This document shows, piece after piece, positions 22,452-34,051 of a DNA stretch of 64,000 nucleotides. The stretch is from Gymnopilus junonius. Lineage: Eukaryota > Basidiomycota > Agaricomycetes > Agaricales > Galerinaceae. Under the pieces are notes generated by a model, which saw only the letters and a program-made list of their open reading frames with translations, was not told where the DNA came from and did not search any database. The stretch spans positions 434,001-498,000 of the forward strand of contig JADNYJ010000008.1 in the NCBI GenBank assembly GCA_015501075.1. The letters run 5' to 3'. The position numbers were made by a program, and so were the translations under genes. Position 1 is the first letter of the stretch; each line of letters begins with the position of its first letter.

Positions 22452-25343
22452 TTAAGCAAAGGGAGCCCAAACAGACAAACCTTTTCCGTGCTTCATTATG
22501 TAGCACTTTTCCTTCTGCTTCAAATGATCCAGATACGTACTCTTCGCATGCGAATAGGGCGCAACCCTGTGGTTAACGGTCGCACCAGCAATAAGAGCGT
22601 GTACGGCAACGCTGAACCGATCCGTGTTATTGCAGATCATCATCTAAGGATAAAGTAAAAACAAAGGTGAGCAGTCGACGCGAGTTAAAGAGGAAGGTCT
22701 GAAAAGAACGTACGTCGAATGGACTCGTGGTCGTTCCTTCCTCATTATACCCCTCCATCGTGACACGTTCCAACAATCCCCTTCTCCCAAACAACAGCCC
22801 TTTCAATTCAACAGGATAGCCGTGATAATTGAAATGAATAGGCTTATCCGCGGTAAAGAGCGTGTTGAATGCCTCCTCGCTGAGCGCATGGGGATGAAAA
22901 CCAGTATTGGCGAGGATCATGAGGTCGGTGACGTTGACGACGCGGACGCGGAGTTCAGGAGCGTGTTTGCGCAGGAGGGCAGCTGCAGCGATGACTTCGA
23001 ACGTTACTTCGACGCCGATACCGACGAGGACGCTGCACAAGACGGAAGATAAGTAATGCTTGAGCTAGACAGATAGAAGGGGCATCCTTACACGTCAGGA
23101 TTAACACCGTCGTCAACGCTAGCAAACTTCCACACGGACGCGCCAGCAATGCAGTGCTAATAACCCAAGCATCAGCTAACGTCATCCTCCTCCTAGAGCG
23201 ACAAAAAGATCCCTCACCTGATCAGCCTCCTCTGGCGAAAGCCACACCGGCGTAGGCTGCTTACTCCCCACCATCAAATTCACATAATTCTTGGCCCTCA
23301 AGCAATGCGCAACAGTGCTCAAGAAGCAATTCGCATCAGGCGGCAAATACACCCTAGCCAACTTGGGCTTCAGATTCAGTATTGCGCCAATAAAGCTGGG
23401 ATTCTGGTGTGAGAACCCATTGTGCTCTTGTCGCGCCCAAGTGGAAGTTTCGATGTAGTTGAGTGACCCATGGGGCTCACGCCATTTGGTCTCCACCGCC
23501 ATTTTGGTGAATTTTGCATATTGTACCATCATGGTGTGGATGATTCCTAGGAAAGCTTCATAGCTGGGAAAGAGGCCCGTCCGGCCGGTGAGGGTGTAAC
23601 CTTGCAACATGCCTTGACAGATATGCTCTGAGAGAATTTCGATGACGCGACCGCCTTGACCACGAGAGGCAATATCCCATTGGAAATCACGTCCGGTGAC
23701 GTCGAACACGGCGTCGAGCTTGTTCGAAACGAGCTCATCTGGAGAAAAGATCCGGAAAGTGTGAGGGTTTCTGACGCAAAAAAATTGTCAATCAATATAC
23801 CAGGGTATGAATATGGACGGGTCTTACTCTTTAATGGTCTCTCTCAAGAAACGGCCGACCGCCTTCATGCAACTTTCTTGAGATCCCTTGCCGACAGCCT
23901 GTTGTTTCCAATCAGGTGTTTTTACGGGCACGTATCCATTGATAGCTTCCTTCCTCTGTCCGAGTTTCTTGTGAGGGTCAGTGGGGACGACACTGAGTAT
24001 TTCCTTGACAGGACCGCCCTCCTTGGTAAACAGCTCATGGGCCTTGTAGGACAACAGCCAGTGCTTTAACGAGCTGAGTTCCTCAGGGTCTGTTTTGGCA
24101 TTGGGAAGAGGAACCTGATGAGAATGGAACGAGCCCTCAATAAGTTCGCCGTGCATCTCCTTTGGTCCTGTCCAGCCTTTGGGCGTGCGTAGGACGATCA
24201 TAGGCCATCGTGGTTTGACGATAGATTGACCTGAGCGAGCAGCTTGCTGGATCCTTTGATTTCCTGAAGAGCCCACTCCATTGATGCAGCGAGGTCGTTA
24301 TCGATGTCGGCAAGGTCGGCAACGATGCGGACCTGATACCCATATCCACTAGGAAGGTTGAAGGTCAGGCTCTGACGTTGGAAGGACAATGGGATGAATA
24401 AGACATACGTGAAGAGTTCAGTGATCTCTTTATCATCCATACACCCAAAGATTGTCCTTTCCGAGATCTTGAAACCATTCACGTGAAGGATGGGAAGGAC
24501 AGCGCCAGATTCCGCTGGGTCGATATATTTATGACCATGCCAAGATGTAGCAGTGGGTCCGGTCTCAGCCTCCCCATCACCAACGACGCAGGTGACGACC
24601 AAGTCTGGGTTGTCCATAACAGCCCCAAAGGAAACGCTGAGCGCATATCCGAGTTCACCACCTTCGTGGATGGTACCAGGGACTTGAGCGTTGACGTGAC
24701 TATATGCATGTAAGAATGGTTTCAACAAAATTCATCGCAGATAATGTACCTGGGGAATCCTCCTGGAACGCTGAATCGCGTAAGGAGCTTCGCGAAACCT
24801 TCGCGATCTTGAGTATATTCAGGCATATATGTGCTGAGAGAATCTTCTAGCCACAAACAGGCCAAGATAGCAGGCGCTCCATGACCTGAAAAGGGCGCAT
24901 ATAAACAGTTATAAAGGCAAGTTTAGCAAACACAGATGTACCTGGTCCAACAACATAGAGAGAATCGAGGCCAGTCTTGCGGATGATCCTGTTTACGTGC
25001 GCATATACCATGCTCAGGCCTGGACAAGTGCCCCAATGACCCAAAAGACGGTATTTAATGTCATCCTTGCTGAGTTCTTTCTCAAGGAGAACGTTATCCT
25101 TCAAGAATATCATGGCTATATGCGCATAGATCCACGTCAGCACGGTCGTCTGAGACGGAGAAATCAGAAATGACTCGCCTGCAGCCATGTAATTTGCTGC
25201 TCTTCTGAACAGCTGGATAGCGCGTAGCTCATCCTGGGGGAGGTAATCCTTGGTTTTGAGCTCGACGGCATACTTGAGGGCGTCGTCGGGAATGTGGGAG
25301 GGGTCGGGAGGGGGTTAGCCTGGTAGACGATCTGGCCGGGCAT
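22452..25343 (-). CDS. XFP: xylulose-5-P/fructose-6-P phosphoketolase
   Basis: Thiamine-diphosphate enzyme that cleaves xylulose 5-phosphate or fructose 6-phosphate with phosphate to acetyl phosphate plus glyceraldehyde 3-phosphate or erythrose 4-phosphate. Nine exons: start 25343-25179, then 25115-24942, 24885-24750, 24699-24409, 24348-23828, 23770-23218, 23157-23092, 23032-22714, 22643-22452. Signatures: KYRLLGHWGTCPG, VVGPGHGAPAIL, HEGGELGYALSVSFGA, VVGDGEAETGP (ThDP/Mg site), HVNGFKISERT, RTPKGWTGPKE, and the C-terminal domain to MKHGKGLSVWAPFA. Intron 1 (25116-25178) is a GC-AG intron of 63 nt, in frame without stops; splicing gives the family sequence YMAAAMIFLKDN. Two single-base deficits are apparent: a G run at 25296-25298 (near PTPPHIPDD) and CC at 24253-24254 (EIKG/IQQAARSG). 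The remaining protein is fully conserved, so errors are more likely than decay. Confidence 0.93.
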
Positions 25344-25852
25344 GGTGTCTTGGAATGTGAGATGGAGCGCCCCATTTTCGTTTTTATTTGAGGCTCAAAA
25401 CGCGTCTCGAATTGAAAAGCGTTGTGACAACACTTCTGATACCTTTCTAACGTCATATTTCCCACGCCTCCTTTTTCTCCACCACAGACATTCCCTTGGG
25501 CCTTTAAGCTTTGCCCTGTACTCTCATACAGCCTCTCGAGTTGACTCTTTCAGTCAACATGGACTAATTCCTTCCTATTATTTTCCCAGAGGTTGCCCGA
25601 CATGTAACATATTAGTAATTCAGTCTGTAGCGAGGGTTCCGAGCATTGTTTTTGCTCTCTGCAGACATGCATAGGAAGGAAGAACATCAGAGGTGTATCA
25701 TTGTCTCGAATTCAGGTTTTCAATTCAGTCAGTAATGTTTTGTGACAGCTGATACGTCATGTTTCTCACACTTGCCTCTCTCCGACTTGCCCACCATACG
25801 AACACTGTAAAAAGGCTGGAACAGATGGGTTCCTTTTGCCTTGTACTCCGCC
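25344..25852. promoter_or_regulatory. shared divergent promoter of phosphoketolase and acetate kinase
   Basis: A 509-nt region between two start codons pointing away from each other. No clear TATA box for either gene. The arrangement would allow co-regulation of two consecutive enzymes; this is inference. Confidence 0.6.
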
Positions 25853-27502
25853 ATGACATCCCTCGAGAGAAACCTCATTCTCTCCGTCAACGCAGGTTCG
25901 TCCTCTCTCAAAATTTCCCTTTTTAGTGTCCTGTTTCCAGGTAGACAGCCAAAAGACTGGGCTTCACCGAACCTGTTGCTCTCGTCTTCACGTCTTCCAT
26001 ATCCTCCATATCTGGTCCTCCCGCTAAATTCTCCTTCCGTTTGGCCACGGGCGAACAGCGTTTTAAAGACAAGCCGGTTGACTCCATCAAGGATCACTCT
26101 ACGGCCTTTGCTCACTTTCTGGACTATCTGGAGAACCACTGCTCGATACCTAAGTCTCGCATAGTTTATGTATGCCATCGCGTCGTACACGGGGGTGATT
26201 ATGCAGAACGTGTTGAGATGGATCCAGAAGCATATCACCATCTCGAAAGACTGAGTGATCTAGCTCCTTTGTGACTATCATTCTTGTCCTTGTATTCGAC
26301 TTCAGGTGCCTAACTTGTTCTTATATTGAACAGACATAACGGAGCAGCGTTGTCGGTAATCAAAGCATGTATCGATGCCATGTCAGAAGCGAGGTCCGTC
26401 GCGTATTTCGACACCTCCTTCCATCGCTCCATACCCAGCCATATATCAAGCTACGCCATTGATCAGAAAATTGCAACAGAACGCGGTCTTAGAAAATACG
26501 GCTTCCATGGACTCAGCTGTAGGTATTTCAAAAATTTACACAAAATTCTCTTACTAAATCCACTGTCCAGATGCTTTTATCCTTCGCTCAGTTTCCCGCT
26601 TTCTCGAAAGAGTAAGCCCTCCTCGTGTCTCCAATTCCAAAATATTGACGCCTTTTCTCCTTTTAGCCTCCAGAATCCCTCAACCTGATCCTCCTTCATC
26701 TTGGCTCAGGCGCATCAGTATGCGCCATAAAAGCTGGGAAAAGCTACGACACCTCAATGGAGCTAACGCCCCTCAGCGGACTGCCAGGAGCCACTCGGTC
26801 AGGCTCTATCGACCCCAGTCTTATATTTCACTACACCAACAAAGCAGGCCGGATCACGCATGATCCGAGTATGGCTACCAACGTTGGCGTGACGATGGTG
26901 AGCGGTGTCTGAGCTGGGTAGTTAGTGGATTTATTTCTGACTTTATGTAGGCAGAAGATATCCTGAATCGCAAATCAGGCTGGAAAGCTATGACAGGCAC
27001 AACCGACTTTGGCACTGTCACCTCCAAAGCGGACTTAAGCGCGCCCGCTTCAACGGACGAGGACCTGGAAATCCTGCGGAAATTTAACCCGCACCGTCTG
27101 GCGTTCGACCTATTCACGGACCGCATTATCCAGTTTATTGGCTCGTATTACCTCAAATTGGGCTCTGAAGTCGATGCGTTGGTGTTTTCGGGAGGTATAG
27201 GCGAGAACGGGGCGGAACTGAGGAGCGTCATTGGGAAGAAGATGGAGTGTCTGGGGTTTTGCAAGGTTGATGAAGAAAGGAATGCGAAAGCGAGAAAGGA
27301 GGATGCAGTGGTTATTGATATTTCTGTAGGAAGCGATGAGGACGAGGAGAGAAAGAAGAGGGTGCTGGTGTGTAAGACTGATGAGCAGGTATGTTTTATA
27401 TGTTCTGTTCTCTTACTTCGTTGATGGCATTGGTTTTCTTTCTTATAGCTCGAGATGGCGAGACAATGCACAATCGACCAAAGATTTTGGGACGGTCAAT
27501 GA
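25853..27502 (+). CDS. ACK: acetate kinase
   Basis: Converts acetyl phosphate plus ADP to acetate plus ATP, the step after phosphoketolase. Exons 25853-26270, 26334-26518, 26571-26611, 26667-26897, 26951-27388 and 27449-27502. Family signatures in order: [17 protein letters not shown] (N-terminal ASKHA phosphate loop), [97 protein letters not shown], and a short last exon ending DQRFWDGQ. Near 25951-25954 (AAAA) one extra base is needed to pass from SLFSV to [19 protein letters not shown]; everything else is continuous. Divergent from the phosphoketolase gene. Confidence 0.92.
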
Positions 27503-27879
27503 ACGATCACAGAGATGATGTCGTATACAGGGAATAGCGAAGATAAGAACTGATACTTGAGCTATCACAATTAGAGGAATTTTCATTCCGCGTCAGGATG
27601 TTTGGCGCCAGGGCCTTTGACCTTTTTCCCTGAAGAAACCCAGATATGGCTGTTGTAAAACCCGAGATGGGCTTTTCCCCTCTTTTCAAAGGGCTTTAGG
27701 CAATGTTCTTCAAGAAGAATTGCCTTACAGAGATAAGGAACCTCCTTTAGAAACTATACCAATGGAGTAGGAACCTCTTTCCGGATTAACATCAGTTTAG
27801 ATATTGCTCAGAGCGGGCCATCGTCCCCAAAACATCGATTGCGCAAATCGTCATAATAATAGTCAATGGGCAAATGATA
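27503..27879. other. convergent spacer
   Basis: 3' regions of acetate kinase and of the next minus-strand gene; no feature seen. Confidence 0.5.
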
Positions 27880-28719
27880 TCATCCAATTTGAACGCGCTG
27901 TTGAACCCACTCCTCCATCTCATCAGCTGGGACTACCCTATCTGCTGTGTCGTCGTCTTGGTCTTCATCAACGATAGTTGTGACAATGAAGAATTCTCCC
28001 TTCATGGCACTATTGCAGTGGTCTTTAATACGGACAGTACGAACCATGTTCGCCTTGCCAGTGTCCTGGTAGTGAAGGACATCACCAGGAGAAACCTTGG
28101 ACGGCGGACGTGCATCGGAATTCCCGCCAGCTTCGGCGTCTCTGATTTGCTGTGGAGTAAAGAATGCTTTCAAGCTGGGTTGAATATATAGCATGATAAG
28201 CAGATGCACGTAAACAACTTAATAAAGGCAGCTCACGCAATATTTCCCCCATCTCGGAGAATTTCGAGTCTCGCAGGATGATTGATGGTGTTCAGTAACA
28301 AGCTTATAAAGGAAGCACCGTTATTGGAGGCGAAATATATATGGATCAAGCTGTATCATAGCCAAAAGTTCTGGTCAGGATGTTTCTAACACGGGTGACG
28401 ACGACAACAATGATAATACGCACTCGCCCGGATTATCTGTTGACGGTTCCCGATCGCAGAGGGCATCACATTTCGCGTAGTAATCGTTTACAACCTTGAG
28501 GGTCAAAGTTTCCTGAGGAAATGTTGAGGGATTCTCGTGGTTCGCGTGCCAATCTCGTTCCCGAGCTTTCCATACTTGGGCTAACCCCGCCTTATTCTCA
28601 GCATACCAAGGTTGGAGTTTCAGATGACACTTGTATCCTACGACATAGTAGTGAGTCAACTTCTCGAGTGTTTTCTTTTCGAAATCGGGTATATTGGATG
28701 GAGAATCTTTGTGAGGCAT
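27880..28719 (-). CDS. tandem Family C protein, copy 1 (unknown function)
   Basis: Three exons, 28424-28719, 28237-28350 and 27880-28174 (phases 2 and 2), 234 aa. I do not recognise the family. Conserved with copy 3: start MPHKDSPSNIPDFEKKT, YYVVGYKCHLKL.P.YAEN, VNDYYAKCDALCDREPSTD; exon 2 FASNNGASFISLLL..NHP; exon 3 TPQQIRDAEAGG, GDVLHYQDTGKANMVRTVRIKDH.NSAMKGEFFIVTTI, then an acidic DEDQDDDTADR and VPADEM..WVQQRV. The repeated beta-rich exon 3 could form a small barrel, but this is a guess. The start was chosen by alignment with copy 3; an upstream in-frame ATG at 28794 is less likely. Confidence 0.7.
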
Positions 28720-28791
28720 TGGGATTGTGTATGTAGTCGAGAAGGTAAGTCGTAACAGACGTGTCGCGTCATTTCGGTCAAGCAATGGGGT

Positions 28792-28797
28792 CACGTG
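28792..28797. promoter_or_regulatory. CACGTG E-box upstream of Family C copy 1
   Basis: TCACGTGTATA 73 nt before the start codon. Copy 3 has the same motif and flank at 30375, 74 nt before its ATG, while surrounding bases differ, so it may bind a bHLH-type factor. Confidence 0.5.
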
Positions 28798-28830
28798 TAT
28801 AGCTCAGGGACGCGTCGGTTGTAATTTAAC

Positions 28831-29385
28831 TCACAGAAATTTAATTTGCAGGGCCAGCCGTCGAATCAGTAAAAGGGGAGAGATAAATGCATAATCGAAA
28901 TGCAGCAGCGTATCATTAAACTTGGACACGGTGTCGAACCAATTTTTCATCTGGTCAGCTGGAAGCTCCCTATCTCTTGTACCATCGTCTTGCTCTTCGA
29001 TAATGGTTGTAATGATGTAAAATTCGCATGTCATAGCGCCCGACCCTGGTCTTTTTTGATATGGACGACGTGGATACTCTCGTCGCTAGTGTCGTGATAG
29101 CGAACAACCTCACCAAGGATGATTTTGGAAGATAAATTTGAATTTGAATTTTGGAGCACCCGAACGTCCCGCATGAGCCCTGGCGTATTATTCAATAAAG
29201 TATTCGTGCTGAAAACATCATCAGACAAAAAAGGATGAACAAGGAAATGGATTTACGCAACGTTTCCTGTTGTCCTTGAAATTTTGGCTGACAACGGATG
29301 CTCACGAGCCTCTAATACACTCGTTACTTATGAACAGGGCGCCATTATTGGCGGTAAAAAATATGCGAACCAATCCAATAACTTT
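28831..29385 (-). pseudogene. Family C copy 2, truncated
   Basis: Lacks exon 1 entirely. An exon 2 equivalent (FFTANNGALFIS...EHPLSAKISRTTGNVA, with an internal frame slip and in-frame stop) precedes an exon 3 equivalent (ILGEVVRYHDTSDES..VVHIKKDQGRA / MTCEFYIITTIIEEQDDGTRDRELPADQM) that is shifted in the middle. Sits between copies 1 and 3 in the same orientation. Confidence 0.78.
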
Positions 29386-29476
29386 TTGCCTTTTATTCTG
29401 TAATATTGTGTCGGACCAAAGACATCGACGGTATAAATCAACAGCATACAGAACAACGAGCAGACATAGGGCCATA

Positions 29477-30301
29477 TCATTCAATTTCAACGCGACGCTG
29501 AATCCGTTCATGCATTTCATCAGCTGGCACTTCCCTATCTGCTGTATCGTCATCTTGGTCTTCATCGATGATAGTCGTCACGACGAAGAATTCTCCTTTC
29601 ATGGCACTACTTCCATGGTCTTTAACACGGATAGTGAGGATTTTGTCCCCATCGTTGGCGTCCTTGTAATGAAGAACCTCACCGGGAAAAACCTTAGTAG
29701 GCATTGGGGCATGATTGAAATCCCCACCAGCTTCCAAAGTTCTTATCTCTTGCAGAGTAAGGAAGGTTTCCACGCTACATTAGAGCGTTTAAATAAGCGG
29801 ACATACGTAAAAAGAAAAGGCCTCACGCAATCCTTCCAGCTTCTTGTGGAATCTTGTATTTCAAAGGATGATTGCGCGTACGTAATAAAACGCTGGCTAT
29901 GAAGTAAGCGCCGAAGTTGGAGGCAAAAAAAATATCAACTAAGCTGTGTCATAGTCAAAAATTGTGTCAGAGTTCTTCCCAATGAACGACGACATGAATA
30001 CGCACCCGTTTACATCGTGCGTTGACGGTTCTCGATCGCAGAAAGCATCACATTTCGCATAGTAATCGTTGACCATCTGGAGACTCAAAGTTTCTTTCGG
30101 AAAGTTAGAAGGTTTCTCGGGATCCGATTGCCATGCTTGTTCCCGAGCTTTCCATATTTGAGCCATCCTCTCTCGATTCTCGGCATATTGAGGCATGAGC
30201 TTAAGCTGACACCTGTAGCCTACGATATAGTAGTTGGCCATCTTTTCAGTCGTTTTCTTTTCAAAGTCGGGTATGTCGAATGGGGAATCTTGGAGAGACA
30301 T
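29477..30301 (-). CDS. tandem Family C protein, copy 3 (unknown function)
   Basis: 236 aa from exons 30006-30301, 29827-29943 and 29477-29774. Start MSLQDSPFDIPDFEKKT, then YYIVGYRCQLKLMPQYAENRE, VNDYYAKCDAFCDREPSTHD, FFASNFGAYFIAS, TLQEIRTLEAGGD, PGEVLHYKDANDGDKILTIRVKDHGSSAMKGEFFVVTTIIDEDQ, acidic DDDTADREVPADEM and a charged tail. Both donors GTGCGT and GTGAGG are at the same alignment positions as in copy 1, which confirms the model. No signal peptide or membrane segment. Likely cytosolic or nuclear; function unknown. Confidence 0.72.
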
Positions 30302-30374
30302 TGGGATAGTGAATGTGGTCGAGAAGGAAAGTTGAAATGGACGCGTCGCGTCATTGACAGTCGAACAATGAAGT

Positions 30375-30380
30375 CACGTG
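30375..30380. promoter_or_regulatory. CACGTG E-box upstream of Family C copy 3
   Basis: GTCACGTGTATAACTCAG, 74 nt before the ATG at 30301, conserved in position and flank with copy 1. Confidence 0.5.
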
Positions 30381-31226
30381 TATAACTCAGACGCGCGGTA
30401 AATCCAGTTGCAATTAGTACAGAACCTTCCTCCTTAACGTGTTCCCGATCACGCAGGCCATGTCAACGACACCCAGTGACACCCTCAGTATGTATATCTC
30501 CTATGATATTTTCGTTGAAAAAAAGGGTACATACTCCCCATTGGTAAATTTAAAATAGCAAACTCGGGGCCGCTATATCGAACGACGATCCAGACATGAC
30601 CATGAAGACAGATGATAGATTCTGAAGAGGCCATGCGTCTGTCGTGTCAAATGACTATTTGTGGGTCCTCCTTATCGTGGGAGGTTGCCACGCTTCGCTG
30701 CATACGATGCCCAAACGCAACAGAAGCCTTCCGGAAAGAACGGTGTCAGACAGTCGGTATGATAGTTTTGGAAGAGGACATTAATGAATGAAGAGGGCCA
30801 AGTCATGATGACCGTATCAAATCTAGAGAGGAAAGTGAGCGGGAATATATAGTCCAAAAATATTACTGACCGGCAAAATATTTCTTGTCCATCAGAAACA
30901 ATATTTGAATGGAAAAGTTCGGCATACGCACAAGTCAAAAATTTTCCAGAACAGAGAAGCGCAGATGTGAAGTATAGTGTTCAGCCATTTATCCCATTGT
31001 GAAGAAATATACAATATTGGTATAAGGTTAGATATAAATGTGTAGGTGCGAAACAATTGAAGATGGTGCTACCAAAAGAACGCCAGCGGTTCTCTTGGGG
31101 GCGATAACAAGGACAGCGATAGCGAAAAGGGGTACACAAGAAAGTACATGAGAAGTACGAAAGGGTTGAGTGTGCGATGAAAACAGACAAGTGTGCGTTG
31201 GGTGAACGACGAAGAAACGCCTTTTA
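30381..31226. other. intergenic, Family C to CFEM gene
   Basis: A possible short plus-strand exon (ATG at 30461, MSTTPSDTLS then GTATGT) has no identifiable continuation. No other feature supported. Confidence 0.35.
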
Positions 31227-31842
31227 TTAGAGGGCGAAAGCGACAAGGCCAGCAGCGGCAAGGCCGAGGATGGCGTTGACGCTGTGAGCAGAGGCTGAGC
31301 TGGCGGTGTTGGATGGGGCAGGAGAAGAGCCGGAACCGCTGGGGGAGGTGGAGGTAGCGGAAGCTCCAGACGAGGTCTGAGAAGCAGTGTTGTTGCTTGC
31401 GGAAGTCGAGGACGGAGCGGAGGTAGAGCTGTCAGTCAAAGTAACACCCTAGAAACAAGAATTCAAACATGTTAAACGCGTTTCGACGGAGTGACATCGG
31501 ATAAAATGTACGCACGACTTTGAGGCAAAGGCCTTGAGAGTAAGCCAAAGCGGCTTGGAGGTCTGCGCCGGTGCAGGCCTTCTCATGCAGGTTGTGGTGC
31601 TGCTGACGAATGCTTGGTTGGTGCACAGGCAGTGGGTGTCTGAGACGACACAGCCGCCGAGGTCAGCACTGGCAGTGCATGGGATGGCACAGTCTAGCAG
31701 AGGAAGGGTTCAGATATGGGAGCTACGGAAAAGAAAGGAAAGGGCGCGTACCAGGGAGAGTTGTCTGACGCGCAGTAAGGGTAGAGGCCGACACGGAGGC
31801 AGCAGCACCGAAAAGGGTGAAGGCAACGGTGGAGAAACGCAT
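31227..31842 (-). CDS. CFEM-domain GPI-anchored surface protein
   Basis: Fungal extracellular eight-cysteine CFEM protein (haem or iron acquisition, adhesion or surface signalling in characterised relatives). Exons 31752-31842, 31516-31693 and 31227-31448, about 163 aa. Signal peptide MRFSTVAFTLFGAAASVSAS; CFEM core DCAIPCTASADLGGCVVSDTHCLCTNQAFVSSTTTC followed by EKACTGADLQAALAYSQGLC; then a Ser/Thr-rich linker and a hydrophobic C-terminus (AHSVNAILGLAAAGLVAFAL) typical of GPI attachment. Between TTTC and EKAC (about 31583-31587) one base is missing as printed; restoring frame completes the cysteine pattern. TATAAAG lies at 31975-31981. Confidence 0.88.
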
Positions 31843-31974
31843 GATGATCGTTGTTCAAAGTTGGTGAGGTGTAGAGTGCGAAGGACGCGAAAAGGTAAGG
31901 ACTGTTAAAGTCGAATAACGAAGGCGGGGAAGAAACTCGGAAGGAGCTGAGGCATCAAATTCGATTGACTGCCT

Positions 31975-31981
31975 CTTTATA
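31975..31981 (-). promoter_or_regulatory. TATA box of CFEM gene
   Basis: TATAAAG on the minus strand 133 nt before the ATG at 31842, in an otherwise CT/GA-rich leader. Confidence 0.45.
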
Positions 31982-33027
31982 TGGAGCGGCTACTGTGGGA
32001 TCTCAGGGTAGAGTTTGAATTGGTTCCTTGATGAGGGCGTAGGTGAGAAATCCGACAGAACAGTTCATTCCATATGGTCAGCGGGAAGAATTCTCTCAAC
32101 GCATTAATGATTACAATGGCTTTCGCTTGGCTTATCGTTCTGTGATAATGGACCACAAAGCCATTGTAACGGTATAGAACAATGCCTCTACGGATATCAA
32201 TAATGACCAGAAAATGGCGAATAATGGGAGTTGCAAAGTGAGGACAAAGGCACAAACGGAGTCCCAATTTGGGTTCATTGTTGATCGCACCCTTTTGTGA
32301 CATGCGGATTAGTGCAGGGTTTGTTACTTACCCCATCATCACAAATGTTATATAACAAGGTAACAAACATGTTATTAACATATCTCACAAGGAGGGGTCG
32401 AAAACTGGCTGTGATATACTGTGATATACCCTGGGTGTCTTCTCGATTTGGCTCTCAATTTTATGCTGGCAAAAGACCTATCTTGCACCGTTTTCTTGCT
32501 TGGCTGGAGCAAATTCCTGGAAATTCTTGGAAAAGAGGGTTGTATCCCATATGGCGCATGGGAAAATCATTGACGGCAGACATCTGAAGCCAAATATGGA
32601 TCAAATAATCTTAAATACGTTGAATCACGCAGCTGCATAATCCTGAATTTCTTCGGGATGCCAAATTCGACCTTTTCCTGCGCTTTTCCGCGTTTAAAAA
32701 AGTGGCAAAAAATCTGCTTATGTAATATTTATGACGTATATATCTAACAGTTATTAACATGGGTATCTCACATCACAGAGAGCCGGGAGGTATCTCACAT
32801 AACATAACATCGGCCGAGAGCAATCTAACCCAGCACTAATGCGGATCGTATTGCTGATGTGTTTGGCATTGTTAATTGAGGAAGGCAGGGTATTTCAGGA
32901 ACAATGCGGCAACCCCCAGCATGACTGGCAAGCCACCCAAACCTTACTTTGTTTACACAACAAATCTAGACCAAACAAACGTTACGATTTCACGACCTTT
33001 GCTCATCGACACCGACATCCTCAAGAC
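31982..33027. other. intergenic, CFEM to eL31
   Basis: AT-rich with recurrent short motifs: TATCTCAC at about 32379, 32764 and 32792, and a direct repeat of GTGATATAC at about 32412 and 32422. No gene supported. Confidence 0.4.
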
Positions 33028-33641
33028 ATGGTAAGATTATTCGTCGTTATAGTTGGAAAAATTAGATGACTGACATGTCGTTCATTGCAGGCCCCCACCG
33101 CAACCAAGAAAAAGGTCCGTCTTCGAAGAAAAATAACACCAATATTGGTACTGATACTCTTCCTGCGTCATACAGACAGGCGGCAAGACTCGCTCTGCCC
33201 TCCAGGATGTCGTGTCCCGCGAGTACACCATCCACCTCCACAAGCGCGTACATGGCCGCTCCTTCAAAAAGCGTGCCCCCTGGGGCGTCAAATCCGTGAT
33301 CGCCTTCGCTGAGAAGACCATGGGAACCAGTGATGTGCGATTGGACCCCAAACTCAACCAGGCCATCTGGGCGCAGGGCATCAAGACCGTTCCCCACAGG
33401 CTGCGGGTTAAGTTAGAGAGTGCGTTGTCTTGAATCTGAGAATCACGATGGGATATTGATTTTATTTTTCCAAACTTAGGAAAACGTAACGACGACGAGA
33501 ACGCTACCGAGAAGCTTTACACCTACGTTTCACATGTTCCCGTTGCGTCCTTCAAGGTGCGTTGGGAAATGTTTTAATACCTTTTTCTTATTGAATATCA
33601 TGTTGCAGGGTCTGCAAACCGTTGTCGTCGATGCGGAGTAA
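33028..33641 (+). CDS. RPL31: 60S ribosomal protein eL31
   Basis: Structural protein near the polypeptide exit tunnel. Exons 33028-33030 (ATG alone), 33091-33114, 33176-33419, 33480-33556 and 33609-33641. Reads [105 protein letters not shown], ending [10 protein letters not shown]: full-length for the family (about 126 aa). The start codon is separated from the rest by an intron, common in fungal ribosomal protein genes. Confidence 0.97.
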
Positions 33642-34051
33642 ATTTGTCGGTTTTACCCCCTTCTCCCTTAGCCTGTCTTCTTCCCTTTCTACGCATGCAA
33701 TCCATATATGCTTTCCCATGTGCAGTCGTCGTCAATATGCCTTGTGAAATCAAAATTTATTTTCCCTGTGCGAAGGATCGTCCACTACGCCGACGATAGT
33801 TCGATACGTAGCCACAGCCATGGAGGCCGCTCCGGACGTTGTATCTTTGTACGCCTCGATATTTGTCCTGCCATTACTTTACTGGGAAAGACTCTTTTTC
33901 AAAACTCTTTGGGCGACCTTGAATGGCTTTGTTATATGAGGACGACTTCCCGACATCCTTGTCAGCTTAAGTGGTAAACAATTTTTTGCCGCTCTCCTCG
34001 TGTTTCTATGCCTTTTATGACCCTTCAATCCGTCAAACTTCGAACACTGGG
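33642..34051. other. 3' flank of eL31
   Basis: No supported gene; short frames only. Confidence 0.4.

Noticed and set aside
23656..24069. Plus-strand 137-codon frame inside the phosphoketolase gene
   Set aside because: Antisense shadow of a conserved coding exon with no independent motif.
22452..25343. Phosphoketolase as a true pseudogene
   Set aside because: Apart from two single-base deficits every catalytic motif and splice site is intact, which fits sequence error better than decay.
29270..29902. Plus-strand 210-codon frame
   Set aside because: Antisense to Family C copy 3 exon 3 and copy 2; no splice sites or similarity, and the minus-strand models are supported by paralogue alignment.
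33062..33397. Minus-strand 111-codon frame over eL31
   Set aside because: Antisense shadow of ribosomal protein exons.
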